A stretch of 64,000 nt of DNA. Origin: Owenia fusiformis (Eukaryota > Annelida > Polychaeta > Sabellida > Oweniidae). The first letter of the stretch is position 1; each line of letters starts with the position of its first letter. The position numbers and the translations under genes were made by a program. Shown here piece after piece: positions 13,401 to 24,367 of the stretch. The DNA lies in assembly GCA_903813345.2 (NCBI GenBank), contig CAIIXF020000004.1, positions 13,765,196 through 13,829,195 of the forward strand, given 5' to 3'. Below the pieces are notes generated by a model. That model made no database searches. It saw only the letters and a program-made list of their open reading frames with translations, and was not told the DNA's origin.

Positions 13401-16400
13401 AAATCCCATTTTCAGAAAATTGTATTTTTTAACATCTTCACAATTTCACCGAGAGCATACCTGGACAAAAAACGTGATATCTCTAAATCTCAAAGTTGTT
13501 GATGCTACACAAGTAGAACAGTCTTTCTCCCATTGAACACTCTACACGCATTTTTATGTCACCCTGTACGTACAGTAAAACCTGCCTAATCCGAACACCA
13601 CTAGGGCTGGCTAATGTTTGAATTAACAGGTCATCAAAGGAACCCGAGTTGTTTGTAAAATGAATCTTTAGGATTATATGGTGCAATCTTATAGTCAATA
13701 AAATGTTTTAAAGTGTATTGATGTTTTTAAGATAGAAAACAAGAAGAAGTCATCGTGAGGTACTAGTAACTGTGACAGGTTTTATGTTTTCATGTTTTCA
13801 AATTTTCTTTACTATTAGATAGACATCCAAACAACGAGACAACTACAACATCAGAAGAACTGCCGACAACAGCACAAACGCGATTGAACTCCCCTCAGCT
13901 AGTATCAGTTGCCTCCCACAAACCAGACACCCCAACACCGGTCACAGTATTGTCATTTATTTCTCAATCGCCCCCAGTTACAACAAAAGTGACTTTTACA
14001 GAAGTTACTGAGACAGAGGTATCGACAACAGCAATAAAGGCAACAGAAGTACCAATAACTACAGGTGCTACGACAGAAGTACATACAATAGTAACTACGA
14101 CAGATATACCAACATCCACCATAACTACGACAGAACTACCAAAACTTACAGCAACTAATACAGAAGTAACTACAACTATAGTATCTATAACAGAAGTACC
14201 TACAACTATGATAACATCAACAGAAGTACCTACAACTTTATCAGCTACGACAGAAGTACCTAAAACTGCAATAGTTACGACAGAAGTACCTACTACTGTA
14301 ACTTCGACAAAGATATCCGCAACTACAGTAGCTACGACAGAGATGCCAACATCTTCAGTAAGTACGAACAAAGTACCTACAACTGAGGAAATTACAACAG
14401 AAGTACCTACTACAGTAACTACAACAGAAGTAAATGCTTCTGCAACTTCAACGGAGGTGCCCGCACCTACCGTACCTCAGACAGAAATATCTACAACTGC
14501 AGTAAATGCAACGAAAGTACCTACAATTGAAGTAAATTTGACAAAAGTAGCTTCAAATACAGTAACCAGTGCCGAAGTACCTACAACTACGGAAACGACG
14601 ACAGAAACAGTATCTACGACAGAACTTCTACCAACAACTTCAGGGGACACGATGGAAGTATCAACAATTGCAGTAGCTACAACAGAAGTACATACATCTC
14701 AGGGAATCAAGACAGAAATATCTACAACTGGAGTAACTACGTCACAAATACCTTCTACTATTACTTCGACAAAGACTCCCACAAATACAGTAACTATGAC
14801 AGAAGTACATACTACTGTTACTTCAACAGAGGTTCCAACAACGACAGTAAGTACGACAGAAGTGCCTTCAAGTGCAGTAACTATGACAGAAGTACAAACT
14901 ACTGTAACTTCAGCAGAGGTGCCCACAACAACAGTAAGTACGACAGAAGTGCCTACAACTGCAGTAACTACAACAGACGTACCTAAAACTGCAGTAAATA
15001 CGACGGAAGTGCATACTACTAAAACTTCCAAAGAGGTGCAAACAACTTCAGTAAGTATATCAGAAGTACCTACAATTGCAGAGACTACGACAGAAGTACT
15101 TACAACAGCAGTACTTTTAACAGAAGAACCTACAACTGAAGTACCTATGCCAGAAGCACACACTACTGTTACTTCGATAGAGGTGCCCACAACGACATTT
15201 AGTACGACAGAAGTGCCTTCAAGTGCAGTAACTATGACAGATGTACATACTACTGTAGCTTCAACAGAGGTGCCCACAACAACAGTGCGTACACCAGAAG
15301 TGACTACAACTGCAGTAACTACAACGGACGTACATAATACTGCAGTAAATACGACAGAAGTGCATACTACTGTAAATTCGAAAGAGGTGCAAACAACTTC
15401 AGTAAGTTCATCAGAAGTACCTACAACTGCAGCAACTACGACAGAAGTACCTACAACGGCAGTAAATACGACAGGAGAACCTACAACTGCAGTACCTATA
15501 TCAGAAGTACATACTACTGTAACTTCGATAGAGGTGCCCACAACGAGAGTAAGTACGACAGAGGTGCCTACAACTGCAGTAACTATGACAGACGTACCTA
15601 AAATTGCAGTTAATACGACAGAAGTACATACTACTGTAACTTCGATAGAGGTGCCCACGACGACAGTATGTACGCCAGAAAAACCTACAACTGCAGTTAC
15701 TGCAACAAAAGTACCTTCAACTGCAGTATCTTCGACAGAAGTACCTATAACTGCAGTTACTATGACAGAAGTACCTACAAATACAGTAAGTACAACAGAA
15801 GACAATATTACAGTAACTTCTACAAAAGTACTTACAACTTCAGTAAGTACAATAGAAGTATCTACATCTTCAGTAACTACGACAGAAGTACCAACACTAG
15901 CAGTAACTTTAACAGAGGTACCTTCAACTGTAGTAACTACCACAGGAGTATCTACAAATTCAGTAAAGACAACAGAAGTATCTACGACAGCAGTAACTCC
16001 GACAGAGGTACCTACGATTGTAACTACATCAGAGATACCCATAACTACAGTATCAACGATAGAAGTACCAACTACCATAACTACAACTCCAATTCCAGGT
16101 AATGCTTGCAACATGATACTTAAGAATGATAGCAAGAGATCATATGATATTGGATTTACATTAATTCAGGAAAAAGATTCTGGCTACACACCAAGAAAGA
16201 TTTTACAAACAATTTAGTCGCCAGGGATGCAAACCACCAACACAGAAAACGGAGACCATAAAACTTAAAGTACAACTAAAAATGAACATGTTTTTGAGGG
16301 ACCTTATTATGCATATTGAAAGAGTTTCACTTAGTCTAAAGCGCTATTAAACATTGGGAGTTTCCACATACATGTGTGAGTATTCATATATTTCAAATTT

Positions 16401-16735
16401 GAGATGAGATGGTTGGTAAGCAAGTTTTGAAGAATTCAAGTTAAAAAGTAACCACCCAAGTCACGTTGTCGCGCACAATCGGTCCATTTTTGGTAGCTGC
16501 GTATATCAAGGATGTTAATACTATCTATATTCTTCTTAGTTGTACTTATCTGTATAATTTGTTCTGTTTAGATTGCGAAGCAGAATGTGCTAAAAGAGGC
16601 GACGGTGTGTATATTCATCCTAGCAAGGGTTGTTCCTGGTATTGCCAATGCCTTGACACCCAGTGGTGGGAAAGGCCTTGTCCTGAGTCGACATGCTTCA
16701 ATGAAGACATACGGGCGTGTGGACACGCTCCCTAA
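10494..16735 (+). CDS. type II membrane mucin with C-terminal chitin-binding module, copy 2 (long stalk)
   Basis: Three exons are predicted: 10494-11001, 13819-16098 and 16572-16735 (983 aa, both introns phase 1). The start matches the conserved DHLxLLSPxNS block of copy 3. The cytoplasmic tail has RSWTTYEPNWL and CDAETQTVKRKKSRRR, followed by a Leu-rich helix ending GSYFGIVWPN. The stalk is about 760 residues of T-T-E-V-P-T-T repeats, about five times longer than in copies 1 and 3, and very rich in Thr, Val and Ser. The last exon encodes C14C5C9C4C7C with CSWYCQC and CPESTCFNEDIRAC, a peritrophin-A/CBM14-like module. Uniquely it contains an RGD tripeptide (AKRGDGVY). Intron 1 is 2.8 kb, against about 0.3 kb in the other copies, because a mariner MITE and AT-rich repeats have inserted. 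A long antisense ORF over the stalk is a by-product of the repeat. Confidence 0.85.
12440..12557. repeat. AT-rich AAAT-type simple repeat
   Basis: Runs of AAATAAATAAAT, TTAATTAATTAA and TATATATA fill this part of intron 1 of mucin gene 2. The preceding sequence, ending GCGCGGTTCTAAATAAATAA, could be the tail of an old retroposon. Confidence 0.7.
13051..13566. mobile_element. mariner-type MITE in intron 1 of mucin gene 2
   Basis: The ends CAGAGTGACACAAAAATG and CATTTTTATGTCACCCTG are inverted repeats flanked by TA duplications. The arms extend inward (ATAGAGTGTTCAATGG pairs with CCATTGAACACTCTA). The element is 516 bp, with no transposase frame. Confidence 0.8.
13980..16090 (+). repeat. coding VNTR of the mucin gene 2 stalk
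   Basis: Tandem 27-30-base units encode mostly TEVPTTAVTT or TEVHTTVTS. A higher-order repeat of 351 bp (117 codons) is visible: GAGGTGCAAACAACTTCAGT recurs at 15033 and 15384 with similar flanks. Units differ from each other, but the frame is never broken. Confidence 0.9.
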
Positions 16736-16794
16736 GAGGGATATAAAAGTTGACAGTAGAATTACATTCCGGTGTCAGAGTAAATATAGTCTCC

Positions 16795-16890
16795 CTGGAT
16801 ATATGGTCCGATGGACCATACACCCCAGGACACCAGTTTCTCCATACCTGGTGTCCTCGGGTGTGTGGTCTTAACCGGACCATATGTTCT
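16795..16890. repeat. imperfect hairpin repeat downstream of mucin gene 2
   Basis: TATGGTCCGATGGACC and CCAGGACACCAG at the left fold onto CTGGTGTCCTCGGG and CCGGACCATA at the right. It resembles a small fold-back MITE. TGGTCCGG-like words also occur near 19232-19275. Confidence 0.55.
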
Positions 16891-17097
16891 GTATTGGTAA
16901 ACAATATGACCCACTACTATATATACTGACGACTATAAATATGTTAACAGCAGTGAACGAATAGATTGTCCGGCTAGATTTTGGTCCTATCTGTTATCTT
17001 TATTTTTAAATGTATAGATGTCGAAAGAGGATCTAATGACACAAATTTGAAACAAATTTCCCTACCATTATTCATCTTTGCGAAATTAGCAATTTAA

Positions 17098-17806
17098 GGT
17101 GGCATATAACCCTGTTTATTTTTTCGTGAAGCCACTCAGCAAAATTACGATTTCTCTGCATCCTGATGTCCAATCAAGATCATTCGAGTATCTATATCAC
17201 TCTATCAGTGAAATAGGAAAAACAAAAAGGTGTGATATTCTTTCAGGATTGCTTATACAGTATTAACTATTTACAAAAATGTTCCCGAGACACAAATCTA
17301 TTTAGGTAAGGGTTTGTTTTAAAGTCAGAAAGCCCCAATGAGACAATACAAACCCAGAGAAAACCCGAAAACAAAGTTAAGAAAACAAGTAAAGTACACC
17401 CAATCCCCATATAAAACACTGGCCTACGTGACATGTACTAACATTTTCAAACTGTATTATAGAACCTTTTCAATATGGCATTTGCTTCCATGTTCTGTAT
17501 ATCCCTCTACCAGCTTAATAAGGCAAATAAAACCTTAGCCAAGTAGATAAGAGTCTATGGAACACTTTTGTAAATAGTTTTCACAAGCAATTTTGTTTGT
17601 GTATCTCAAATTTTGTCTTCCCGATTTCAGTCATACATTACGTCAATATAGCCTGCAAACTCTGTGTTGACGTTGTCATTCTCGAATGCCCAAACGTGTC
17701 AGGAGCACAAAGATACTCAAATGATCTTGATTGGACATCATGGTGCAGAGAAATCGTAATTTTAATGGGTGGCTTCACGAAAAAATAAACAGTGTTATAA
17801 GCCACG
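17098..17806. mobile_element. MITE with TTAA target duplications (piggyBac-like)
   Basis: TTAA occurs at both borders (17094-17097 and 17807-17810). The terminal inverted arms are about 110 bp. GGTGGCATATAACCCTGTTT matches the reverse of AAACAGTGTTATAAGCCACG, and both arms share AAAATTACGATTTCTCTGCA. There is no coding frame. A related single arm lies near 50732-50800. Assignment to piggyBac rests on the TTAA duplication only. Confidence 0.75.
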
Positions 17807-17829
17807 TTAATCTCGGTTTCCTTTTTTGA

Positions 17830-18960
17830 GACACCCTGTACAGGGCTTAACGCTTAACCAATACTGTATTGTAAAATTGTAAAATGTATGTTTACCATGT
17901 AACTGTATTGTAATTGTTTTTTGCAATTGCTTTAACATGCTTATTCTTTGAAATAAAAAAATATATAAAATAAAAAATAAAAAAACACGCAATAAGTAGT
18001 TATCTCGTAAAATCACAAAACTAGTGATGACTACATCAATTTCATTTAATGTACCATAAAGCCATGTCTCTCCTCTTTGCAATGATATGTCATTCATTCA
18101 CATGTGGTAATGGTTGGGTGAGAAATCCTTCCATTTGCACAGTGGGTCAAAATCGGCTTTGCGCCAAGTTTTAGATATTGAAAAAATTAGTGCAAGGGCT
18201 AAGTGCCAATGGAAGTTCCCCTGATTTGAATTGTTATAACTTTTTCTTTTTGGATCTATCTCAGGAGCATCTGTGCTCACAATTCCTCCACCAGATATTG
18301 CAAAACCTCGAGAAAGATTTGCCCATGGGCTGCTTTTCTTTGCTTTAACCCACACATGATTCAGGGCTGAACCATGCATGACGTGGACAGATGAGCGCAT
18401 CTTTATAGGCAAGGAAGTGGTGGCAATTTGGAGGGGTATATGATGTATTCTTGCAAGAGTATGAGTATGAACACTTTACTGTCTATGCCATACCTGTCAC
18501 ACCTTCTTCAAATAGCCCCTATGCCCCTTGTACTGACTTTTGCAATGTTTTTAACTTGGCTCCGTGCTGAATTTTGCCCCACTTTGCAAAATTATGATTA
18601 TTCGGCCAGAGATGACTCCCTGTGAATGAATGATATTCCATTGTAAAGAGGAGTAATTTGGCGTACATTGAAGTAAAAGGATGCAGTCAGCATTGGTTTT
18701 ATGTTTTCGTCCAATATTGCATCGGGTTCCGTACACTGACTTTTGCAATGTTTATAACTTGGCCCGAAGCTAATTTTGGCCCACTTTGCAAATGGAATGA
18801 TTACTCACCCAACCATGACTAAATATCAATGAATGATATATCATTGTAAAGAGGAGACACATGGCTTTATGGTGCATTGAATGAAATCAATGCTGTTATC
18901 ACTGGTTTTGTGCTTTTCCAAGATAACAATCTGTTGCGTTTTTTTTTGATACGCACTGTA
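17830..18960. mobile_element. non-autonomous element with inverted arms
   Basis: 18023-18170 is repeated in reverse at 18759-18915, sharing CCTTTTGCAATG-like and ATTCACCCAACCAT-like words. A third, direct copy of the arm lies at 18535-18712. The left end is adjacent to a mariner-like end (GAGACACCCTGTA). No transposase frame was found. The exact borders are uncertain. Confidence 0.55.
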
Positions 18961-19949
18961 TAGTAGTACTGTAATATGTACTTATTTGATATCTTATCGA
19001 TGAATTAAAAACACGACATAATTGCACTCGATTCACTGATTTGAATCATTACTAGGGATATAGCACCACGGGAATCATCAAGCCCGTTTGATTTTTTTGT
19101 TTGTGAAAGAATAAAATAATGGTGATGGGTGACATAGCAGTATTACATGAACGGTCTTGTATGTCAATGAACTATTAATTATACAAAGACTTCATTTATA
19201 TACATGTGCATGGACATTTATGACCAGAAAATATGGTCCGGTGTAACTAGTTGGACATTTATAATCAGAAAATATGGACCGGTGTGACTAGTTAGAGACC
19301 ATAATTTAGTGTTTAAAGTCCGCCCCGGACACCCAGTTCTAGCAAACGGACTAAATACCTAAGGAAATATAGTTCACCAGCCTTGTTATTCTAGATAATT
19401 TAGTCCTGGAAATTATTTTCCAGGACTTATAGTCTACGGGACCATATTTAGTACGGTCTATATAAACGTTGACACCTGCTGGCTTATAGCGAATGTGACT
19501 GAGGCTTCCATACTGCATATTTCCCTTGGTTTTCAAATGTAGACACTATGTCATGTCCAGAAATATTGTATTTTGTAAAGCAATTGACTATGTCGTGCTG
19601 TAATGTATAAAATCTGAATTCCCAAAAATATTTTAACTAATGACATGATGTGAATTGAAAACTAAAACATTATTATAATTTTTAATAGAAACTAAAAATT
19701 TGAATTTCACAAAACAGTTGCTTTAACATTTGCAAAAAGATGGCATGATAGTCGTAATGTTTTTAGCAGCCGTAAGTACTTGAAACATGTTGGCATAATG
19801 GTGCATTCTCTGCACAACGCTCAATTACATTGATAACAGCATCGATGGCTTTTTAGGGGCAAGCAGTATCTTATTTGACAGAAACATTATCTATTGTTAC
19901 ACATCATCAGTCACTGGGCTCGTGTGGTTTCACTTCAACATTTTCATTA
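18961..19949. other. intergenic, short tandem duplication inside
   Basis: About 41 bp is duplicated in tandem at 19212-19293; both copies share CAGAAAATATGG and ACTAGTT. A small hairpin follows (TAGTCCTGGAAATTATTTTC with its mirror CCAGGACTTATAGTC). No gene was seen. Confidence 0.5.
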
Positions 19950-20211
19950 CAGGCCTCCTAGACTATCATCAACGCGAACAGCAGATCTGACATCGCGAAC
20001 TACGATCCTTGCACTCAAACCAAACCACGATCGGGCGTGTGGTTCGCGAGCACTGATCTCTGTTCGCAAGTGGAGAAATATGTTCGGGAGCGAGGAAATG
20101 GTGGTGCACGACTGAAGATTTCACGTTCGTGATGTGAGAATCGTGAGTGCAAGGAACGTAGTTCGCGAGGTAAGAACTGATGTTCGCGTTGATGGAAGTC
20201 TAGGAGGCCTG
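19950..20211. mobile_element. 262-bp MITE with 5-bp CATTA duplications
   Basis: The inverted ends CAGGCCTCCTAGACT and AGTCTAGGAGGCCTG are flanked by CATTA on both sides (19945-19949 and 20212-20216). The inner arms pair over about 70 bp and include AACGCGAACA and TCGCGAACTACG. The element is GC-richer than its surroundings and non-coding. Confidence 0.85.
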
Positions 20212-20216
20212 CATTA

Positions 20217-21955
20217 TTTATTTAGATTAGTGAATCACAATGTCATGATAGTATCAGTCAATATATTCAAACACCTGGGCAACTAGCGTCATTATGTATA
20301 AAGGATAAACGATGAGCCTTGGGTATCATGTGAAATAATAGCCAAGGCTATTTTCTCACTCATAGGACCAAAGGCGAATTGTTTATCTAACTTTAAAGGC
20401 CCACTTCGCGTAAAGACTTACATTTGAGTTTCATTGTATTTCCAGTGTATTGATAAGAACCTTATCTTTCATTTGACACCAACAACAGCTCAAACGGACC
20501 ATATGAAAGCTTACAATAAATTATCAAAAAACATTTTCGATCAGTCAAGCTTTATATAGCAACTTTTTATCAATGTCATTGAAAGATGGCGCAGGTGTTT
20601 ATATTACATGATACATTAATATTAATAGAAGTGTTGCCATCTTTTAAATCAAGAGTAATTAATAATATGCTCTTTGTTTAGCATGAGTATGGACCACTAA
20701 TGATCTCTGAACTTCAAATATTTTTTCTTTGCGAGTTTTTTTTTCTTGGTTCAATATTAAAGCAAATCAAACTTTGTGTCATATTTGAGCGAGTGTGTGA
20801 GTAACATGTTTCAATGATTTTTTTCTTGACTCTTTGTGAAAGGTAAATGATCCATGATCTAATCTGATTCAACCGTAGGCATTATGAGTTGATGTATGTA
20901 ATATAAGTGAGCGAGTGGGCTATATTAGTTCAGCTTCAGTACACTGCATGTAACAGGCCAGATTTAGTGTAAACTTTGATTTCGTTTTTATTTGTTATTC
21001 AACTATTGGGTAAGGAAAGAAGGGTGTACAGTGTAATTTGTTTAGCATCAGTACATTGTATATGACAGTCCAGACGTAAATATTGAGTTTGAATAGAGCA
21101 GGATATTTGTAAGCTTAGATCAATAATGTAGATAGCAACACAAATAATTGATAAATTGTTGCGAAAAGGGTACATGCTAATTTCTCTTGTTTTTAGGGGA
21201 TGGAAACTATCAAAAACTGTCAGTCGTCATTTGTGACACAAATACACGTCTGTGTTGGTTGCTTATGAACACCAAATGCAAGGTTTAGTAGAGTGATAAA
21301 GGCAGATCGACCTGACTGAAAGGTGGATACTTTCATATTTATTGGCGACTTATTGGCCAAGTGGTCAATACTCCAGGCGGTAACTTAAATTGAAGTCACT
21401 CCATTGCTTAATTTATTGGATCAAATGATCAATTACCAAATAGGAGAGGCTTTTCAGTAATTTTTTATAAACATAAATAAACGTTTATTTGTTTTTATGT
21501 GTTCAGTGAAAAAGCCCGAGATGAATGAAAGAAAATGTTCTGACCATTTATTAGGTAATCTAGAACAGTGTTATATTCTACTCATTTTACTTATTTTGTA
21601 ATGAAAATATATAACAGTATTGTCCATCTGTACTTTTAATTGCAAATGGTTGAGAAAATATATGTGAGGTGCAAATAGCATATTGAATAATCCTGTGCAC
21701 ATTATTGTATATTTTAACGTTGCCACACAAGAGTTCGCGAAGAATGAGCTTTGAGAGGATTTTGATTCCTAGATTTTACTTTAGTTTCGCTCTCAACTTT
21801 TCTGAAAATTCTCAGCAAAAAGTGGAAAAACGAACATTAATTGTATGCGGAAAGCATTAATTCTTATAGTTTCATTTGAAATTCTTTGCAAAAGTTGAAA
21901 TTTCTTGCACTCGATATTTGCAACACGATGCTATTAGTTATCTTTCAAACATGCT
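20217..21955. other. intergenic upstream of mucin gene 3
   Basis: No exon was recognised. It includes the second copy of the dispersed repeat seen at 8379-8500 (here about 21375-21500). Confidence 0.45.
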
Positions 21956-22180
21956 TAAGCACTGATGGTTCCAGGAGGGGGGGGGGCTTTTTGTTGGCCC
22001 AGAAAAATTGTGAGGGTCCCAAATAATTTAGACCTTTAAAAATGGTATGGCCTCAAAAATGGGCCTTTTGGGGCACAATTTGGCCTTTTGGCCAATTTGA
22101 GGGCAAATTATCAAAAAAATGGGCCTTGCAGTTTTAAAATTTGGGCCCAACTTGTTAGCTTCTGGATCCGCCAGTGCTTA
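21956..22180. mobile_element. hAT-like MITE
   Basis: TAAGCACTGATGGTTCCAG at the left mirrors CTGGATCCGCCAGTGCTTA at the right. CAGTGGCGGATCCAG-type ends are typical of hAT elements. The inside is low-complexity, with repeated GGGCCTTTTGGG-like words and a long G run. Confidence 0.6.
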
Positions 22181-22375
22181 GTTTACATATGTAAAAGTAA
22201 AGAAGACCAGTGCTTTTAAACAAATTAAAGTATATTCATTTGTCATTTTCAATCACTTTAAGAATCTTAAAGTTCACAAAAAGGGTACCATGCCATCATC
22301 TTGGAGGATTTGATAATCTTTTCAACCTACACACCAATAATAAGGTTGTTAGGAGGGAGCCGTTTTATTGAACCT

Positions 22376-22390
22376 CTTCATTTTATGACG
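22376..22390 (+). promoter_or_regulatory. conserved upstream element of mucin gene 3
   Basis: This is the third exact CTTCATTTTATGACG, 284 bp before the start codon, with the same AGGAGG context. The larger distance partly reflects a local tandem duplication at 22542-22601. Confidence 0.5.
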
Positions 22391-22541
22391 GGTATAATCT
22401 TTCTAATTTAAAATGCATAGTGTTGGATTATGTTAATCAGAGAAAATATCAACATAGACCATAATGAAATCAGTTGGTGGGGGTTTATTCATTCATAAAA
22501 ATCAGACGGAGAATAGGCGTATAAGCTTTATATCCTAGAAA

Positions 22542-22601
22542 AAGAGGGGTGGAAATTGGAAATACGATACACAGAGGGGTGGAAATTGGAAATACGATAC
22601 G
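22542..22601 (+). repeat. 30-bp tandem duplication in the mucin gene 3 promoter region
   Basis: AGAGGGGTGGAAATTGGAAA followed by TACGATAC occurs twice head to tail. A related single GTAAAGAGGGGAAAGGACAA lies just upstream of mucin gene 2, so the motif predates the gene duplication. Confidence 0.7.
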
Positions 22602-22673
22602 CAATTTTGTTAGAAACAGTCTTGTATGAAAAGTGACAGTTTTTTGGTTATAGTGGACACGTTCTTATAAGAC

Positions 22674-24367
22674 ATGACAGCCGAGATTGACCATCTTAGC
22701 CTCCTGTCCCCTAGCAACAGCATCAGCGACAACAGTACACCTGACACCAGTGGCAGTGGTAACGTAACGAAATCAATCATCCATAACATTGAAGACATAT
22801 CCATTAAGAAAAGTAGACGTTCTTGGATAACGTACGAACCGAACTGGCTTGGACTGATCGGGACGGCACGCGATGATAGCGATCTTGATTCTTATATACA
22901 TCAAAAATCGGAGAGAAGAAATAGCGACTCGATAAGCGCCACTGACTCAACGATTGAAGAGTTTATGGACAAGCAATACTGTGATTTTGATTCGGAAAAG
23001 CGTCCAAAGGTAACTTTTCCAGATGCCGTTTCGATTATAGACGATGGAAGTCAATTCTGCGATGCTGAAACCCAAACTGACAAAAGGAAGAAATCAAGAT
23101 GGCGGATTTTATCATTGTTTCTCTTGCTTCTCCTGTTGCTGTTAATGGGTAGCGGCGCTATCACCAGTGGAGTGTATTTTGGAATAGTTTGGCCAAACGG
23201 TATATTTTGTTTTGGTTGTTATAAAAAAAAAGGTTAAATTAAAAAATTGTTAAATGCGTGTAATGATATACATAAAATTACCATTTAAATGTATTGTACT
23301 TACTTACACATTAAGATCATCTTAAGTGTCGTACCATCAACCTTTAAAAAGCACAATTTTAAAATATTTTCCTAACAGCAATGTATATCATGACATCTGT
23401 CTTCTTTATGATACTCAGGCGTGTAAATGAAAAATCGGATGAGCAAGATGTTTCGTTTACTATAACTGGTCAATAAACTGACTCATTATTTCTATATTGT
23501 TCTTAAGCTCTAGATACACAACCAAACAACGCAACAGCTTCAATGGAAACTCAGACGGCACAATCGTCAAAAAATACAACAGAATTTACAACAAAACTAT
23601 TAACAACAGAACTACCTGCGACAGAAGTATCAACACCAAAAGTTACTACGACAAAAGTACCTACAACGGCATCTGCCACGACAGAACTACGTACAACGAC
23701 CACAGCTACAACAACAAACGTACATAAAATCACAGCTACTACGACAGAAGTACCTACAACCACAGTTACTACGACAGAAGTACCTACAACCAAAGGCACT
23801 ACGGCAAAAGTACCTACAATCACAGCTACTACGATAGAAGTACCTACAGCCACAACTTCTACGACCAAAGTACCTACAACCAAAGATACTACGGCAAAAA
23901 TACCTACAACCACAGTTACTACAGCACTTACTTCTCTTTTATCAGGTATTGCATCATTCAACGACTTTCATTTTTCATTGATCATTGAACCAAAGGAATT
24001 TAATCAACGTGAAGACAACTGTCCACCATTTGTAGACAATGGAATCGCACCAATTCAAAAGGTTTGCTAATCTGCGCTAATAACACTTTCCCAAGTCATT
24101 TGAACGTTGTGCAATCCAACACTTAATACAATACTCTGGATAAACTCCATATCTTAACCCTTTCGGTACATACATAACTAATTGCAATCATTATATTTTG
24201 TAGGTGGAACTTGCACTGATATGTGCGTAGCGTGTGGAACATGCGGTTACGCAGATCATCCTACTTTTCCATGTACTAAATTCTGCCAGTGCTCTAATGA
24301 AATCGGACATGAAATAAGTTGTCCTCCGAACACTTGCTGGAATAGTGAATCATCTGTGTGCACCTAG
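22674..24367 (+). CDS. type II membrane mucin with C-terminal chitin-binding module, copy 3
   Basis: Three exons are predicted: 22674-23199, 23514-23945 and 24204-24367 (373 aa, both introns phase 1; the acceptor could instead be at 23508). The tail contains DHLSLLSPSNS, RSWITYEPNWLGL and CDAETQTDKRKKSRWR, followed by a Leu-rich helix ending GVYFGIVWPN. The stalk of about 144 residues is built of TTEVPTTTVTT-type units. Exon 3 encodes C12C5C9C4C7C with CTKFCQC and CPPNTCWN, the CBM14-like pattern, plus extra Cys residues at its start. It is closest to copy 2 in the cytoplasmic tail. Like its neighbours it should be a cell-surface mucin with its chitin-binding end outermost. That topology follows from the lack of a signal peptide and the basic residues before the helix. 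Confidence 0.85.

Noticed and set aside
14699-16135. 478-codon - strand ORF over the mucin 2 stalk, and a + strand 144-codon ORF in another frame
   Set aside because: Both are by-products of the tandem repeat with a period divisible by three. Exon phases and paralogues support only the Thr-rich frame.
19894-20115. 73-codon ORF
   Set aside because: It lies almost entirely inside the CATTA-flanked MITE.
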